The translations under genes were made by a program, and so were the position numbers. Under the pieces are notes generated by a model that made no database searches, was not told the origin of the DNA, and worked only from the letters and a program-made list of their open reading frames with translations. From contig JAFVHP010000044.1 of NCBI GenBank assembly GCA_017474455.1, forward strand, positions 1-64,000: DNA of 64,000 bases. The letters run 5' to 3'. Positions 42,492 to 51,727 of the stretch are shown piece by piece; within the stretch, counting starts at the first letter, position 1, and each line of letters starts with the position of its first letter. The DNA is from Lachnospiraceae bacterium (lineage in GTDB: Bacteria > Bacillota > Clostridia > Lachnospirales > Lachnospiraceae).

Positions 42492-44141
42492 ATGAAAAAG
42501 AACAGCCGTATCAAATACATACTTTTCATTTCCGCCCTGATCTACCTTATCCTGCTCGTGATACTGATCATTTCCGAGCGCCGGTATCCGGATGCTACGA
42601 TCACCAGTATCGGAGATGCCCTGTGGTATTCGTTCATCACCATGACGAGCGTCGGCTACGGTGATATGTATCCCGTCTCCCTGACCGGCCGTATCATCGG
42701 TATCCTGTTCTCCTTCGTCAGCGTAGGCCTGATCGCCCTGGCGCTGGGCTTCGCGGGCTCTTTCCTTGTCTACCGCTGGATCCCGCTCCTCCGGCTCATG
42801 CTCCGGCAGAATGACACCTGGGTCATACTGGCCGGCGATACGGATACACTCACCAATTTCCTTGAGAATATGAATAACGCGATCGATTCCGAGCATACCG
42901 ACGACGGTTTCCTGTATATCCTGCCGTCGAACCGGCACGGAAGGTCTGAGACACCGGTCAGGACCGGCAGCCGGTCTGTCCGGATAATGACTACCGATTA
43001 TTCGGCCGAACAGATCCTCCGCAGAAGGTCAAAGCGCCCAGCTGAAAATACTCAGCTCTATTTCCTGTATCCGGACGACCGCAGGAATATTTCCCTCGCG
43101 CTGCGTTACCGCACGTTCATCCGGGTAAATAATATCAACTGTACGATCTGCTGCAAAACAAATGTAAGCCGCTCCCTCCTGCCCAAGGATATCCGTGTGT
43201 TCAATGAGATCAGTACCGCTTCGCGCCTGTACTGGCACTCCAACGGACTGCTCGCCGGCGAAAGAAATATCATGATCATCGGAGAAAAAGACGAGGCCGA
43301 AGGCCTGCTGGAGCAGGGGCTTCTGATCAATGTATACCAGCCGGGCCAGCAGATCTCCTATCACCTTTTTAATTCCGACGACGACTATTTCAAAGAGCAC
43401 TGGTGCCTGGGAAAATTCACACAGGAGTGGACCGATGACGGCAGCCCCAGATACTGTGTCCGTCTTACGGACGAAAGCGGCGACCGCATATATATGCATT
43501 CTGCCCTCTGGAACGATGATCCGGACCTGTTAAAGACTGCGGACAGGATCATCCTGTGCGGGAACGACGCGGATAACCTGCGGATACTTTCAAAGCTCCG
43601 CAATCTCTTCAATATCCGCTGCCAGATCTGTGTCCTGTGCGACGGTCCCATGGACGGCAGCCTGCAGGGCAACACCGTTTTCTGGGAATTCAGGGACCGG
43701 CTCTATACACCTGCCCTTTTGCTCAACGAGACCACGATCAACAACGCGCGGGCCCTTCACAATACTTACGTCAACGCGTTTATGGAAGACTTCCACCGCA
43801 GGTCCAATATGGCCGAAGCCGACCACGTTATCCAGAAAGTCCGCATCCTGCTGGATGACCGGTCCATTCCGAGAACGACACCCGATCTGATCCACAGGGC
43901 ATGCAGCCGTTGGACCAGTCTCAAGGACGATCCCGTACAGCTGGACATCCTGCGCAGGATCGAGCACATCCGCTGGGTGCGCTTTCATCTGATCAACAAC
44001 TGGGAATACGCCCCGGAACGGAGCGATCCCGATAAAAAACATCCTTTCCTCGTCCCCTATGATTCCCTTCCCGAAGAAGGACGCACGATCAACGACCGTG
44101 CCTGGGATATGCTGGAAAGCTATGAAGCCCCGACAGCCTGA
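42492..44141 (+). CDS. Two-helix potassium channel with C-terminal RyR domain
   Basis: Residues 1-95 are an Ion_trans_2 pore: two membrane helices around the selectivity filter TSVGYGD (52-58). A soluble region of about 390 residues follows, with two Rossmann-like segments (WVILAGDTDTL, and IILCGNDADNLRILSKLRN), as in castor/BK-type RCK arrangements. The end is a RyR domain: EHIRWVRFHLINNWEYA and KKHPFLVPYDSLPEE match its aromatic and HP-x-LVPYD core. This predicts a ligand-gated K+ channel. GGGAG precedes the ATG at 42492; the longer frame from 42372 lacks a ribosome binding site. Confidence 0.9.
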   Translation: MKKNSRIKYILFISALIYLILLVILIISERRYPDATITSIGDALWYSFITMTSVGYGDMYPVSLTGRIIGILFSFVSVGLIALALGFAGSFLVYRWIPLLRLMLRQNDTWVILAGDTDTLTNFLENMNNAIDSEHTDDGFLYILPSNRHGRSETPVRTGSRSVRIMTTDYSAEQILRRRSKRPAENTQLYFLYPDDRRNISLALRYRTFIRVNNINCTICCKTNVSRSLLPKDIRVFNEISTASRLYWHSNGLLAGERNIMIIGEKDEAEGLLEQGLLINVYQPGQQISYHLFNSDDDYFKEHWCLGKFTQEWTDDGSPRYCVRLTDESGDRIYMHSALWNDDPDLLKTADRIILCGNDADNLRILSKLRNLFNIRCQICVLCDGPMDGSLQGNTVFWEFRDRLYTPALLLNETTINNARALHNTYVNAFMEDFHRRSNMAEADHVIQKVRILLDDRSIPRTTPDLIHRACSRWTSLKDDPVQLDILRRIEHIRWVRFHLINNWEYAPERSDPDKKHPFLVPYDSLPEEGRTINDRAWDMLESYEAPTA

Positions 44142-44179
44142 ACCTAAGCCATGGCAGCTTGTTGTACCGGAGGTGGATC

Positions 44180-44836
44180 ATGTATATCCTGATACCGTTA
44201 TGTCTTTGCTTCCTGGCGGCCTGCCTGTATAACGAAAAGCAGAAAAAGCACGTCCGCGCGACTGTTTTCAAAGGCCTCGCCTCATTGTCTTTCGTCACCC
44301 TCGGGCTTTTGTGCAGCCCAGGCGGAAAGACCGCGTCGCTTGTCACTGCCGGCCTCATCCTGGGCATGATCGCCGACATTCTCCTGAACCTGCGTTTCGT
44401 TTTTAAGGAAAAGGCACAGTCCGTCTTCCTGGCCGGGATCCTGGTATTTCTGTCCGGTCATATCCTGTACCTGGCCGCCGTCTTTCCCCTTATACGGCAC
44501 CGGCTGACAGCCGTGATCGCCGGCGCTGCTGTTACTGCCGTCCTGATCGGCTGGCTGTTTGGCCGGATAACCGCGAAAAAATCGTTCCGGATCTTCGGGA
44601 TCATCTATATCGGTGCGATCATGATCCTGAACGTCACTGCCCTTTTCAACATCATAGAGCATCCTGCCGCCTTTTCGATGATCTTTGCCGCCGGGACGTT
44701 CCTGTTCCTGATCAGCGACGTCGTCCTGATCCTGAACACTTTCGGGCCGCAGACAAGATTCGGCCTGCGTGTCACGAATACGGTGCTCTACTACGTCGGC
44801 CAGCTCCTTATCGCGCTGAGCCTCCTTAAGCTGTAA
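44180..44836 (+). CDS. YhhN family lysoplasmalogenase-like membrane protein
   Basis: Eight-helix integral membrane protein of 218 residues. GMIADILL and FLISDVVLIL contain the two conserved Asp positions of the YhhN/TMEM86 family, which hydrolyses the vinyl-ether bond of lysoplasmalogens; many anaerobic Clostridia make plasmalogens. The ATG at 44180 follows GGAGGT; an upstream TTG in frame is not needed. Its end overlaps the convergent pcp gene by 11 bp. Confidence 0.9.
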   Translation: MYILIPLCLCFLAACLYNEKQKKHVRATVFKGLASLSFVTLGLLCSPGGKTASLVTAGLILGMIADILLNLRFVFKEKAQSVFLAGILVFLSGHILYLAAVFPLIRHRLTAVIAGAAVTAVLIGWLFGRITAKKSFRIFGIIYIGAIMILNVTALFNIIEHPAAFSMIFAAGTFLFLISDVVLILNTFGPQTRFGLRVTNTVLYYVGQLLIALSLLKL

Positions 44837-45392
44837 CAGACCGGATACAGACAGACAGCGCCCTTGCCATCTCCGCGATCTCCATTTCCCCGCCCAGTTC
44901 CGTACAGGACGGCACGTGTATGAATCCGGCGGGACCGTCGTATTCATACAGCAGGCGGTACATGACTTCATTGCAGACATAGGCCCCCGCCGACTGGGAG
45001 AGCGACGCGCGTATACCCTCTTCCTGCATCCTCTGGACCATTTCCCTGACGGGAAGCCGTGAAAATATACCGTCCGGCCCTCCGGGAACGATCTTCTCCC
45101 ATTGCGGCCGGTTTCCTTCGTTGTCCGGTATTCGCGCGTTCCTGAAGTTCACTGCTATGAGCTCCGGTGTTATATCCTTTCTGCCGCCGGCAAGGCCGGT
45201 GCAGATCACGGCAGACGGCCTGACATCCCGCACCGTCTGCAGCAGGAGGTCCGCCGCCTTTTTGAAAACGACGGGCAGTTCCATGATCTGTATCTCATCC
45301 GGCACGGATATTTCTGCAAGCTGCTTCACCGCTTCGCAGGACGGATTGATCCCGGCCCCGTCAAACGGGGCAAAACCTGTCATAAGTATCAT
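44826..45392 (-). CDS. pcp: Pyroglutamyl-peptidase I
   Basis: Cysteine peptidase (family C15) that removes N-terminal pyroglutamate. MILMTGFAPFDGAGINPS is the conserved start. The catalytic Glu lies in ITPELIAVNF, the Cys in SAGAYVCNEVMY and the His in FIHVPS. At 188 residues it is slightly shorter than the usual 200-215. I chose ATG 45392 with AGGGG nine bases upstream; the longer frame from 45458 has no family similarity. A perfect TATAAT about 40 bp upstream of the ATG may be its -10 box. Confidence 0.94.
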   Translation of the reverse strand: MILMTGFAPFDGAGINPSCEAVKQLAEISVPDEIQIMELPVVFKKAADLLLQTVRDVRPSAVICTGLAGGRKDITPELIAVNFRNARIPDNEGNRPQWEKIVPGGPDGIFSRLPVREMVQRMQEEGIRASLSQSAGAYVCNEVMYRLLYEYDGPAGFIHVPSCTELGGEMEIAEMARALSVCIRSVTA

Positions 45393-45526
45393 ACTTTTAT
45401 TCCCCTGTACAGCACTCTGCGATATAATGATTATACAGCTTCTGTATACTGCATCCATGTATGAACCGCGTTTGCAGACTGCAAAAACATCAGTATTTCC
45501 TTATACATTAAACGGAGGTAATTGCG

Positions 45527-46822
45527 TTGAAAAGACAATCAGGAAAAGCTTATTCACGCGTTTTGAAAACGCTCGCCCTGGTCATGGGAATGGCCCTGGG
45601 CCTGGCCCTGTTCCTGCCGGTCTTCGGCATGCAGGCCAAAGCAGATGATGATAATGACATATGGGGATCCGTCATCACCTGGGATGATATCAGCCTTGAG
45701 CGGGGCAAGAGCAGAGGAGTCGACTGCTCTGTGCACACAAATGCGGACTCCTATGTACTGTACTGGTTCTCATCCAACGACGACATCGTTTCCGTACAGG
45801 CGAATGAATTCAGCGACAGCGCTACGATCTACGCGATGAACGAAGGCACCGCCACTATCTCGGTCACGCTCCGCATAGCCGGAATGAATATCGACAATGA
45901 CACTTTCAGAGTCACTGTCGGTCCCGATCACAGCAGTTCAGCCGTATCCAACATTTCCATCAATCCCGGCAACATCTCCGTCGGCGCGGGCGCGACTTAC
46001 CAGCTGCAGGCCTTCGTATCCCCGACCAATGCCGCCAATAAAAATGTCACATGGGAATCCTGGGATACCGGTATTGCTACCGTTGATTCCAGAGGCGTCG
46101 TGACCGGCATCAACTACGGTCATACGACCGTTGCCGCCAGAAGTCAGGAGAACAGCCAGATCGTAGGCACCTGCGGCGTTGACGTTTACGGCGCGGCCGT
46201 TCCCGTACGGGGCATCTCCCTTTCACAGAATGCCCTGACCCTCAACGCGAACAGTAATGTCAGGCTCGGTGCCGCTATTTATCCGTCCAACGCGACGAAT
46301 AAGAACGTTGTCTGGCGTTCCAGCAATGACTATGTAGCGTCTGTCTACCAGGACGGCACCGTAGCCGGTTATCATGCCGGCACCTGCGTAATCACGGCCT
46401 GGACGCAGGACGGCGGCTATACAGCCTCCTGCACTGTCAACGTCATCGGCAATTCCACGGTCGTACCGTCCTCTTCCGTTCCCGGGGCAACAACGGTCAT
46501 ACAGCCTGCGACAGCGACACACGACCCGGCCTTTATCTATAACACCTGCGTCGGCATTATTTCCGCGCCTCAGGGCGGCACAGTCTCCGTTGCCGCGACC
46601 AAGCCGCTGGCTTATGATGTCAACATAGCCAATGCCTTAAAGCTCCGCCCGGATGTAACGCTTGTCGTTACTTTCCCGTTCAACGGCCACAACTTCGCGA
46701 TGGCCCTGCCGAAGGGATATAACCTCTCCGCTAAGCTCGACGCGACAGGATGGGTCGACTTCCTGGTGCTCTGCAATTACCAGAACAAGCCCGGTGAAGT
46801 ACAGGTGGCGATGCTCAACTGA
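45527..46822 (+). CDS. Secreted protein with bacterial Ig-like (Big_2) repeats
   Basis: Starts with TTG, supported by GGAGGT seven bases upstream and by the signal peptide that follows at once (LALVMGMALGLALFLPVFG, cut near MQAKA). Three Big_2-like domains follow at about 45-130, 138-222 and 225-310; the last two repeat the pattern SPTNAANKNVTWES / YPSNATNKNVVWRS and end in V-x-G/Y-x-x-G-T. A Thr/Val linker leads to an unrecognised C-terminal domain of about 95 residues. Such proteins are cell-surface or matrix components. No sortase motif is visible. A terminator follows. Confidence 0.9.
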   Translation: MKRQSGKAYSRVLKTLALVMGMALGLALFLPVFGMQAKADDDNDIWGSVITWDDISLERGKSRGVDCSVHTNADSYVLYWFSSNDDIVSVQANEFSDSATIYAMNEGTATISVTLRIAGMNIDNDTFRVTVGPDHSSSAVSNISINPGNISVGAGATYQLQAFVSPTNAANKNVTWESWDTGIATVDSRGVVTGINYGHTTVAARSQENSQIVGTCGVDVYGAAVPVRGISLSQNALTLNANSNVRLGAAIYPSNATNKNVVWRSSNDYVASVYQDGTVAGYHAGTCVITAWTQDGGYTASCTVNVIGNSTVVPSSSVPGATTVIQPATATHDPAFIYNTCVGIISAPQGGTVSVAATKPLAYDVNIANALKLRPDVTLVVTFPFNGHNFAMALPKGYNLSAKLDATGWVDFLVLCNYQNKPGEVQVAMLN

Positions 46823-46839
46823 TATAATATGATGCTGCG

Positions 46840-46871
46840 GGATGCCGGCCTTAAGCCGGCATCCTTTTTTT
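46840..46871 (+). terminator. Terminator of the Ig-like protein gene
   Basis: GGATGCCGGC pairs with GCCGGCATCC across a five-base loop and is followed by seven T residues. Confidence 0.95.
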
Positions 46872-46952
46872 ATCGCACCGGAAGAAGAAGGGTATGATCC
46901 TTACGCCGCTTCCGGAAGCAGAACATAACCCGGCAGTGAAGGAGAACAGAAT

Positions 46953-48134
46953 ATGTACTACAGCGAGATAGGAAATACAAAGGTATCCGCCCTTGGCATG
47001 GGCAACATGCGCCTTCCCAAGCTCGACGAACAAAGTGAAAAGATCGACCGGGAAAAGGCGCAGGAGATCATTGATTACGCCATGAGCCACGGGATCACCT
47101 ATTATGACACCGCATACCGCTATCATGGCGGCGAATCAGAGCTCTTCATCGGCGAGGCGCTGAAAAAATACCCCCGTGACAGTTTCTGCCTGGCCACTAA
47201 ATTCCCCGGCCACATGATGGAAAAGAAGGGCGGCGGAGTACTGGGCTTCAACGGTATGCTCTCCGGCATGCCGGATTCCACAGTTGCCGGTGTATTTGCG
47301 GAACAGCTGAAGAAATGCCAGGTGGATTACTTCGACTTTTACCTGCTCCACAACGTCAGCGAAAAGTCGATCCCCCTCTACACCGATCCCGAGCTGGATA
47401 TCATCAATTACTTTATCAGGCAGAAAGAACTGGGAAAGATCCGTCATCTGGGCTTCAGTTCCCATGCTGCCAGCGCGAAGACGATCGACGATTTCCTGAC
47501 CACGTACGAAGGTATCTTTGAATTCGTACAGATCCAGCTGAACTATCTGGACTGGACGCTGCAGGACGCCAAAGGCAAAGTCGAAGCCATCGCGAAGCAC
47601 GGCCTGAAGATCGTGGTCATGGAAGGCGTCCGCGGCGGAAGACTCGCCGCCCTGCCCGAAGAACAGATGGCCAAGCTTACGGCCATTCGTCCGGATGATT
47701 CCGCACCGCGCTGGGCCCTTCGCTGGCTGCAGGATATTCCTCAGATCGCCGTTGTGCTCTCCGGCATGTCCACCATGGACCAGATCATTGAAAATGTTGA
47801 GACCTTCGAAGCGCCGGCGCCGCTCAGCGCACAGGAGAAGGACATCCTGTACGGCATCGCCGATTCCCTCATGAACCTGGTCCCCTGCACAGCCTGCCGT
47901 TACTGCACGGAAGGCTGCCCGATGGAACTCGAAATCCCGAAGATCATCGCCACATACAACGGCGTCAAGAACGGGGACTGGACGATACGCTACAACCCTG
48001 CGGAAGAAGACCCTTCCCTGGATCCCGGCCGCTGCATCAGCTGCGGTTCCTGTGCTTCAGTCTGCCCGCAGAACATCGCTATCCCGGACATCATGGCAGA
48101 AACGGCCGCCATGCTGACCGGTCCCGGAAGGTAA
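46953..48134 (+). CDS. Aldo/keto reductase with C-terminal 2[4Fe-4S] ferredoxin domain
   Basis: Residues 1-285 form an aldo/keto reductase barrel: MGNMRLPK, then YYDTAYRYHGGESELFIGEAL with catalytic Asp and Tyr, LATKFPG with the Lys, and FYLLHNV with the His. A ferredoxin-like tail holds CTACRYCTEGCP and CISCGSCASVCPQN, each suited to one 4Fe-4S cluster. This arrangement is common in anaerobes and suggests electron exchange with ferredoxin in place of, or besides, NADPH. The substrate is not evident. Confidence 0.94.
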   Translation: MYYSEIGNTKVSALGMGNMRLPKLDEQSEKIDREKAQEIIDYAMSHGITYYDTAYRYHGGESELFIGEALKKYPRDSFCLATKFPGHMMEKKGGGVLGFNGMLSGMPDSTVAGVFAEQLKKCQVDYFDFYLLHNVSEKSIPLYTDPELDIINYFIRQKELGKIRHLGFSSHAASAKTIDDFLTTYEGIFEFVQIQLNYLDWTLQDAKGKVEAIAKHGLKIVVMEGVRGGRLAALPEEQMAKLTAIRPDDSAPRWALRWLQDIPQIAVVLSGMSTMDQIIENVETFEAPAPLSAQEKDILYGIADSLMNLVPCTACRYCTEGCPMELEIPKIIATYNGVKNGDWTIRYNPAEEDPSLDPGRCISCGSCASVCPQNIAIPDIMAETAAMLTGPGR

Positions 48135-48161
48135 GATAAGTACAGAATAAATGAGATGCTG

Positions 48162-48204
48162 CTCTGCCCGGCGGACCTGACGGCCTGCCGGGCAGAGTTT
48201 TTTT
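48162..48204 (+). terminator. Terminator of the ferredoxin-tailed reductase gene
   Basis: CTCTGCCCGGC and GCCGGGCAGAG form an 11-bp perfect stem around a 14-base loop, followed by seven T residues. Confidence 0.95.
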
Positions 48205-48254
48205 GACCCTGCTGTTCCCCGGTCCTGGCAGTCCTGGGCCCCGCTGTTCCCCGG

Positions 48255-48503
48255 AAAGCGGATACATTTGCCATTTTTGATGGTTTTGGTCTGCTATTGA
48301 ATCTGCTTTCGCGAATAGTTGAAACGGTATCAGGTTGCTTTTATCAGATTTTTAGCTCCAATTTCAGAAATATCTTATGCTGTACGCAAATTGTCTGTTC
48401 AGTTCATGGTTTCAACCATCTGCAGGGCCTTCATCAAGCGGATACAATCCATATAAATAGCGAATTGTATCCGCTTGCCCCTCTCAACTATTCGTTAAAA
48501 CCA
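48255..48503. repeat. Palindromic ~250-bp intergenic element, copy 1
   Basis: Begins AAAGCGGATACATTTGC and ends CTCAACTATTCGTTAAA. Inside, CGAATAGTTGA (48312-48322) is the inverse of TCAACTATTCG (48484-48494). A perfect 13-bp hairpin occupies 48436-48476: AAGCGGATACAAT against ATTGTATCCGCTT. The same blocks, in the same order and spacing, recur at 56625-56880, while the roughly 110-bp core between them differs. It has no gene and is AT-rich compared with its surroundings. It lies upstream of the flavodoxin-like oxidoreductase gene. Confidence 0.75.
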
Positions 48504-48606
48504 CGTAAAAACTGGCCTCGGACCTGGCCAAATGCTATATTTCTTCCCTCCATGGATACTCACAGCCCGATTCCTGCTGCACGCCGGCTCAGTTTCACCC
48601 TCTGCA

Positions 48607-48673
48607 TGCTATAATGATCCTGGCGTACCACTCCAAAGGCTTCAACCGGGACAGGGTACCGCACAGGATCATT
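48607..48673 (+). promoter_or_regulatory. Extended -10 promoter and long stem-loop leader
   Basis: TGCTATAAT is an extended -10 box with no good -35. Starting inside it, AATGATCCTG (48612-48621) pairs perfectly with CAGGATCATT (48664-48673), with an inner GTACC/GGTAC stem. If transcription starts just after the -10 box, most of this structure would lie in the 5' leader of the oxidoreductase gene at 48745. I do not recognise it as a known riboswitch. Confidence 0.45.
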
Positions 48674-48744
48674 GACCAAGTATTCATGGCATGAGCCCGA
48701 ATCATTTGAAATCATTATTTGAAAGGACCCATAGGACCAAAACC

Positions 48745-49344
48745 ATGACCAATATTCTTTTTATCAATTCATGCGTGCGCAGCGGATCCAGGACGAAACG
48801 ACTTGCGGACTGCCTGCTTTCAAAGCTGAAAGAACAGGCAGAAGACCGGAATGAACAGATCCGGATCGAGGAGGTCCGCACTTCTGAGATCCCGTACCCT
48901 GAGATCGACGAGGCCTTCCTTCAGCGAAGGGATGCCCTTCTTGCCGCGGGAGCTTATGATGACCCGCTCTTTTCACCTGCGAGGCAGTTTGCGGCGGCGG
49001 ACTGCATCGTGATCGCCGCGCCGTACTGGGATCTTTCTTTCCCTGCTTCCCTGAAGCGGTACTTTGAACTGATCAATGTGACCGGCATCACATTTAAATA
49101 CACACCGGAAGGTTATCCGCAAAGCCTGTGCAGGGCCGCTTCGCTGTACTACGTGATGACTGCAGGCGGGACCTTTGTCCCTGAAGAATACGGGTACGGA
49201 TATATCAAATCCCTGGCACAGAACTTCTACGGTATTCAGGACATCCGGCTCATACAGGCCGTCGGACTGGACATAGACGGCGCTGATCCGGAAGCCATCC
49301 TGCAGGAAAGCATGCTCCACGCAGTGAGCATGCTTACCATGTAG
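48745..49344 (+). CDS. NAD(P)H-dependent flavodoxin-fold oxidoreductase
   Basis: Flavodoxin_2/NADPH-dependent FMN reductase family, 199 residues. INSCVRSGSRTKRLADCL is the FMN-phosphate loop, DCIVIAAPYWDLSFPASLKRYFE the classic flavin-binding strand and helix, and TAGGTF the second flavin loop. It resembles azoreductase/quinone reductase proteins that transfer two electrons from NAD(P)H. The ATG at 48745 is preceded by a modest TAGGA. The gene's last codons and stop lie in an 18-bp tandem repeat. Confidence 0.9.
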   Translation: MTNILFINSCVRSGSRTKRLADCLLSKLKEQAEDRNEQIRIEEVRTSEIPYPEIDEAFLQRRDALLAAGAYDDPLFSPARQFAAADCIVIAAPYWDLSFPASLKRYFELINVTGITFKYTPEGYPQSLCRAASLYYVMTAGGTFVPEEYGYGYIKSLAQNFYGIQDIRLIQAVGLDIDGADPEAILQESMLHAVSMLTM

Positions 49345-49376
49345 AGCATGCTTACCGTGTAGAGCATGCTTTCCGC
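49326..49376. repeat. 18-bp tandem repeat across a stop codon
   Basis: Units GAGCATGCTTACCATGTA, GAGCATGCTTACCGTGTA and a shortened third, GAGCATGCTTTCCGC, follow one another. The first unit encodes the last residues and the TAG of the oxidoreductase; the second and third lie just beyond it. The core GCATGC is palindromic. Replication slippage is the likely origin. Confidence 0.85.
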
Positions 49377-49387
49377 TCAGCCCTGCG

Positions 49388-51727
49388 TTATCCGGCAGCG
49401 GTATATTTCTCCCAGGCCCTGACCCGCTCCTTCATGCCGGCTATGTCCAGGACACCGTAGGCAAAGCCTTTCCTGATCAGCTCTTCCGGCACGAATTCAT
49501 CGTATTTTTCAAATACAGGCACTTCATTCGGATAGACCAGCGTAAGCGGGTCGAACTCCTGTGCCGCTTCTTCGCAGACTATCTCGTAGAACTCCGCTTC
49601 GTCCGTCTGCATGGTGAACTGCATATAGTATGGACGGGAGGAATTGAAACCCTTCAGCCCGAGTCTTTTTCCGCAGCGGATCTTCAGGAAGCGCTCCATG
49701 GCAAGGAAAGCGTAGCTTCCCACCCAGGGGAACAGCGCCCACATTTTCCCGCCCAGATGGATAAGGGGCTTTTCCGGCATCAGGGACTGGCGGAAGGTCT
49801 CCCTGGCATCCGCAAGGCGGCTGACGGCATGGGGCATCAGGTAAGGATACTGTTTTTCCTCGCTGAGGACGCCGTACATGCGCTCCAGGATACGGGTATG
49901 GATGTCCCCTGCCACGTCGCCGAAGTAGGCGGGTATATTTCCCTTGACCAAAGAGCAGTAGACATCTCTCCGTTTATGGTCCACTTCCTCCACGACCCAG
50001 ACCCGGCCCGCGATGGCGATCTTGTCGCCCGCCGGCGGCGGTTTGACGATCGTCCCCAGCTGCTCGGAGCCGGCGCGGACGGTATATTCGATGTTCTCCT
50101 GGAATACAGCGTAGAACTTGTAATTATTTACGACCCGTTCCCCGGTCAGCCCTACGATAAGGCCGCCGTTCTCGGTGCGGGCTATATGGTCTGTCCCGAT
50201 AAGGTGCCGCAGAAGTATCCGGTAATCGTCCTGGGTGATCCGTCGGAAACAGCTGAGCGTCAGGACACGGGAAGCCAGCTCGCCCGGCGTCATCTCCCCG
50301 CAGGAAGCGAGCGTGCTCATGGTCTGGTGGTACAGGAGGCTGTAGGGCAGCCGGTCCGTACGCGGCGGTTCCACAAAGCGCTCTTCCACATACAGCTGTA
50401 CCAGCGCGATGCCCTGGATCAGGTACCACGGGATCGAGTCCGGCAGCATGGCCCGCGCTTCCTGGTGATCCTCCCGCATAACGAACCACATCTCGGACGG
50501 ATCGCCCCGGCGGCCGGTACGGCCCATCCTCTGCAGAAAGCCGGAGACCGTGAACGGCGCGTCGATCTGGAAGGCTCGCTCCAGGCGGCCGATATCGATG
50601 CCCAGTTCCAGCGTGGCCGTGGCGCACACCGACATCAGCGAATCTTCATCCTTCATGTCCTCTTCCGCGCTCTCCCGGTATGACGCCGAAAGGTTCCCGT
50701 GGTGGATCAGGAAACGGTCGGGCTCATGGGCCGCTTCGCAGTACTGCCGCAGCGTCTGGCAGACCGCTTCGCACTCTTCCCTGGAGTTCGTGAAGACAAG
50801 GCACTTTTTGCCCCTTGTATGTTCAAAGATATATCCGATCCCGGGATCCGCTTCCTTCGGCGCGGTATCGGTGGGCGGTTCCGTGACAGGGAGGTCCGGA
50901 TCCTGCTGCGCAAAAGGATCCTCCGGATCCGGAGCAGCTGCAGCAGCCGTATCCGCCGGTATTTTCCCTTCGTCCGCCTGCGGCGGCGTATTGTAGAAAT
51001 GCTCCATGGAAAGGCGCCAGACTTCTTTGCCGCCGTCGAACCTGGGGATCACACAGCCCCGGCCGCTGCCCGCCGAGAGAAATTCTCCCGCAGCTTCCGG
51101 ATCGCCGATGGTGGCCGAAAGTCCGACGCGGCGCGGATCGCACCCTGCCAGTTTGCAGAGCCGCTCGATCAGGCAGAAAGTCTGCAGTCCCCTGTCCGCC
51201 CTGAGAAGGGAATGGATCTCATCGATCACGATAAAGCGCAGGTCGCCGAACAGTGACGGGATCTCCATATGCCTGTTGATCATCAGGGATTCCAGCGACT
51301 CCGGCGTGATCTGCAGGATGCCGGCCGGCTTTTTCATCAGTTTCCGCTTGGCCGACTGGGCCACGTCGCCGTGCCAGCGGAAGACCGGTATGCCCTCCTC
51401 CTCGCACAGCTCGTTCAGCCGTCCGAACTGGTCGTTGATCAATGCCTTTAACGGCGCGATGTACAAAACGCCCACTGTCCGCGACGGCTCTTCGTCCAGA
51501 AGGGTCAGAATGGGGAAAAAGGCCGCTTCCGTCTTGCCGGACGCCGTGGACGCCGTCAGAAGGACGTTCTCATCTGTTCCGAAGATCGCGTCGCCCGCGG
51601 CGTTCTGCACCGCCCTCAGGCTCTGCCATCCGGAGCGGTATATATACTCCTGTATGAAAGGCGCGTAGCGCCCGAATACGTCCATGCTATGGGCATTGCC
51701 CATAGTATTATCCATAGCATTGCTCAT
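49388..51727 (-). CDS. DEAD/DEAH-box helicase, Lhr/BrxHI-like
   Basis: SF2 helicase of 779 residues. Walker A TASTASGKTE at 58-67, APLKALIND, DEIH at 169-172, SAT at 204-206 and the motif VI string QRMGRTGRRG at 399-408. A Pro/Glu/Asp-rich insertion separates the two RecA domains (about 250-295). The long C-terminal part with winged-helix and Lhr-core features (KPPPAGDKIAIAGRVWVVEEVD) marks the Lhr family, whose members pair with BrxD in BREX type 2 and in smaller islands. The ATGA overlap with the BrxD-like gene shows coupling. It likely translocates on DNA for the ATPase/TerB complex. Confidence 0.93.
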   Translation of the reverse strand: MSNAMDNTMGNAHSMDVFGRYAPFIQEYIYRSGWQSLRAVQNAAGDAIFGTDENVLLTASTASGKTEAAFFPILTLLDEEPSRTVGVLYIAPLKALINDQFGRLNELCEEEGIPVFRWHGDVAQSAKRKLMKKPAGILQITPESLESLMINRHMEIPSLFGDLRFIVIDEIHSLLRADRGLQTFCLIERLCKLAGCDPRRVGLSATIGDPEAAGEFLSAGSGRGCVIPRFDGGKEVWRLSMEHFYNTPPQADEGKIPADTAAAAAPDPEDPFAQQDPDLPVTEPPTDTAPKEADPGIGYIFEHTRGKKCLVFTNSREECEAVCQTLRQYCEAAHEPDRFLIHHGNLSASYRESAEEDMKDEDSLMSVCATATLELGIDIGRLERAFQIDAPFTVSGFLQRMGRTGRRGDPSEMWFVMREDHQEARAMLPDSIPWYLIQGIALVQLYVEERFVEPPRTDRLPYSLLYHQTMSTLASCGEMTPGELASRVLTLSCFRRITQDDYRILLRHLIGTDHIARTENGGLIVGLTGERVVNNYKFYAVFQENIEYTVRAGSEQLGTIVKPPPAGDKIAIAGRVWVVEEVDHKRRDVYCSLVKGNIPAYFGDVAGDIHTRILERMYGVLSEEKQYPYLMPHAVSRLADARETFRQSLMPEKPLIHLGGKMWALFPWVGSYAFLAMERFLKIRCGKRLGLKGFNSSRPYYMQFTMQTDEAEFYEIVCEEAAQEFDPLTLVYPNEVPVFEKYDEFVPEELIRKGFAYGVLDIAGMKERVRAWEKYTAAG

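Noticed and set aside
48255..48503. Classical insertion sequence
   Set aside because: No transposase frame inside and the ends are not simple terminal inverted repeats; kept only as an unclassified repeat.
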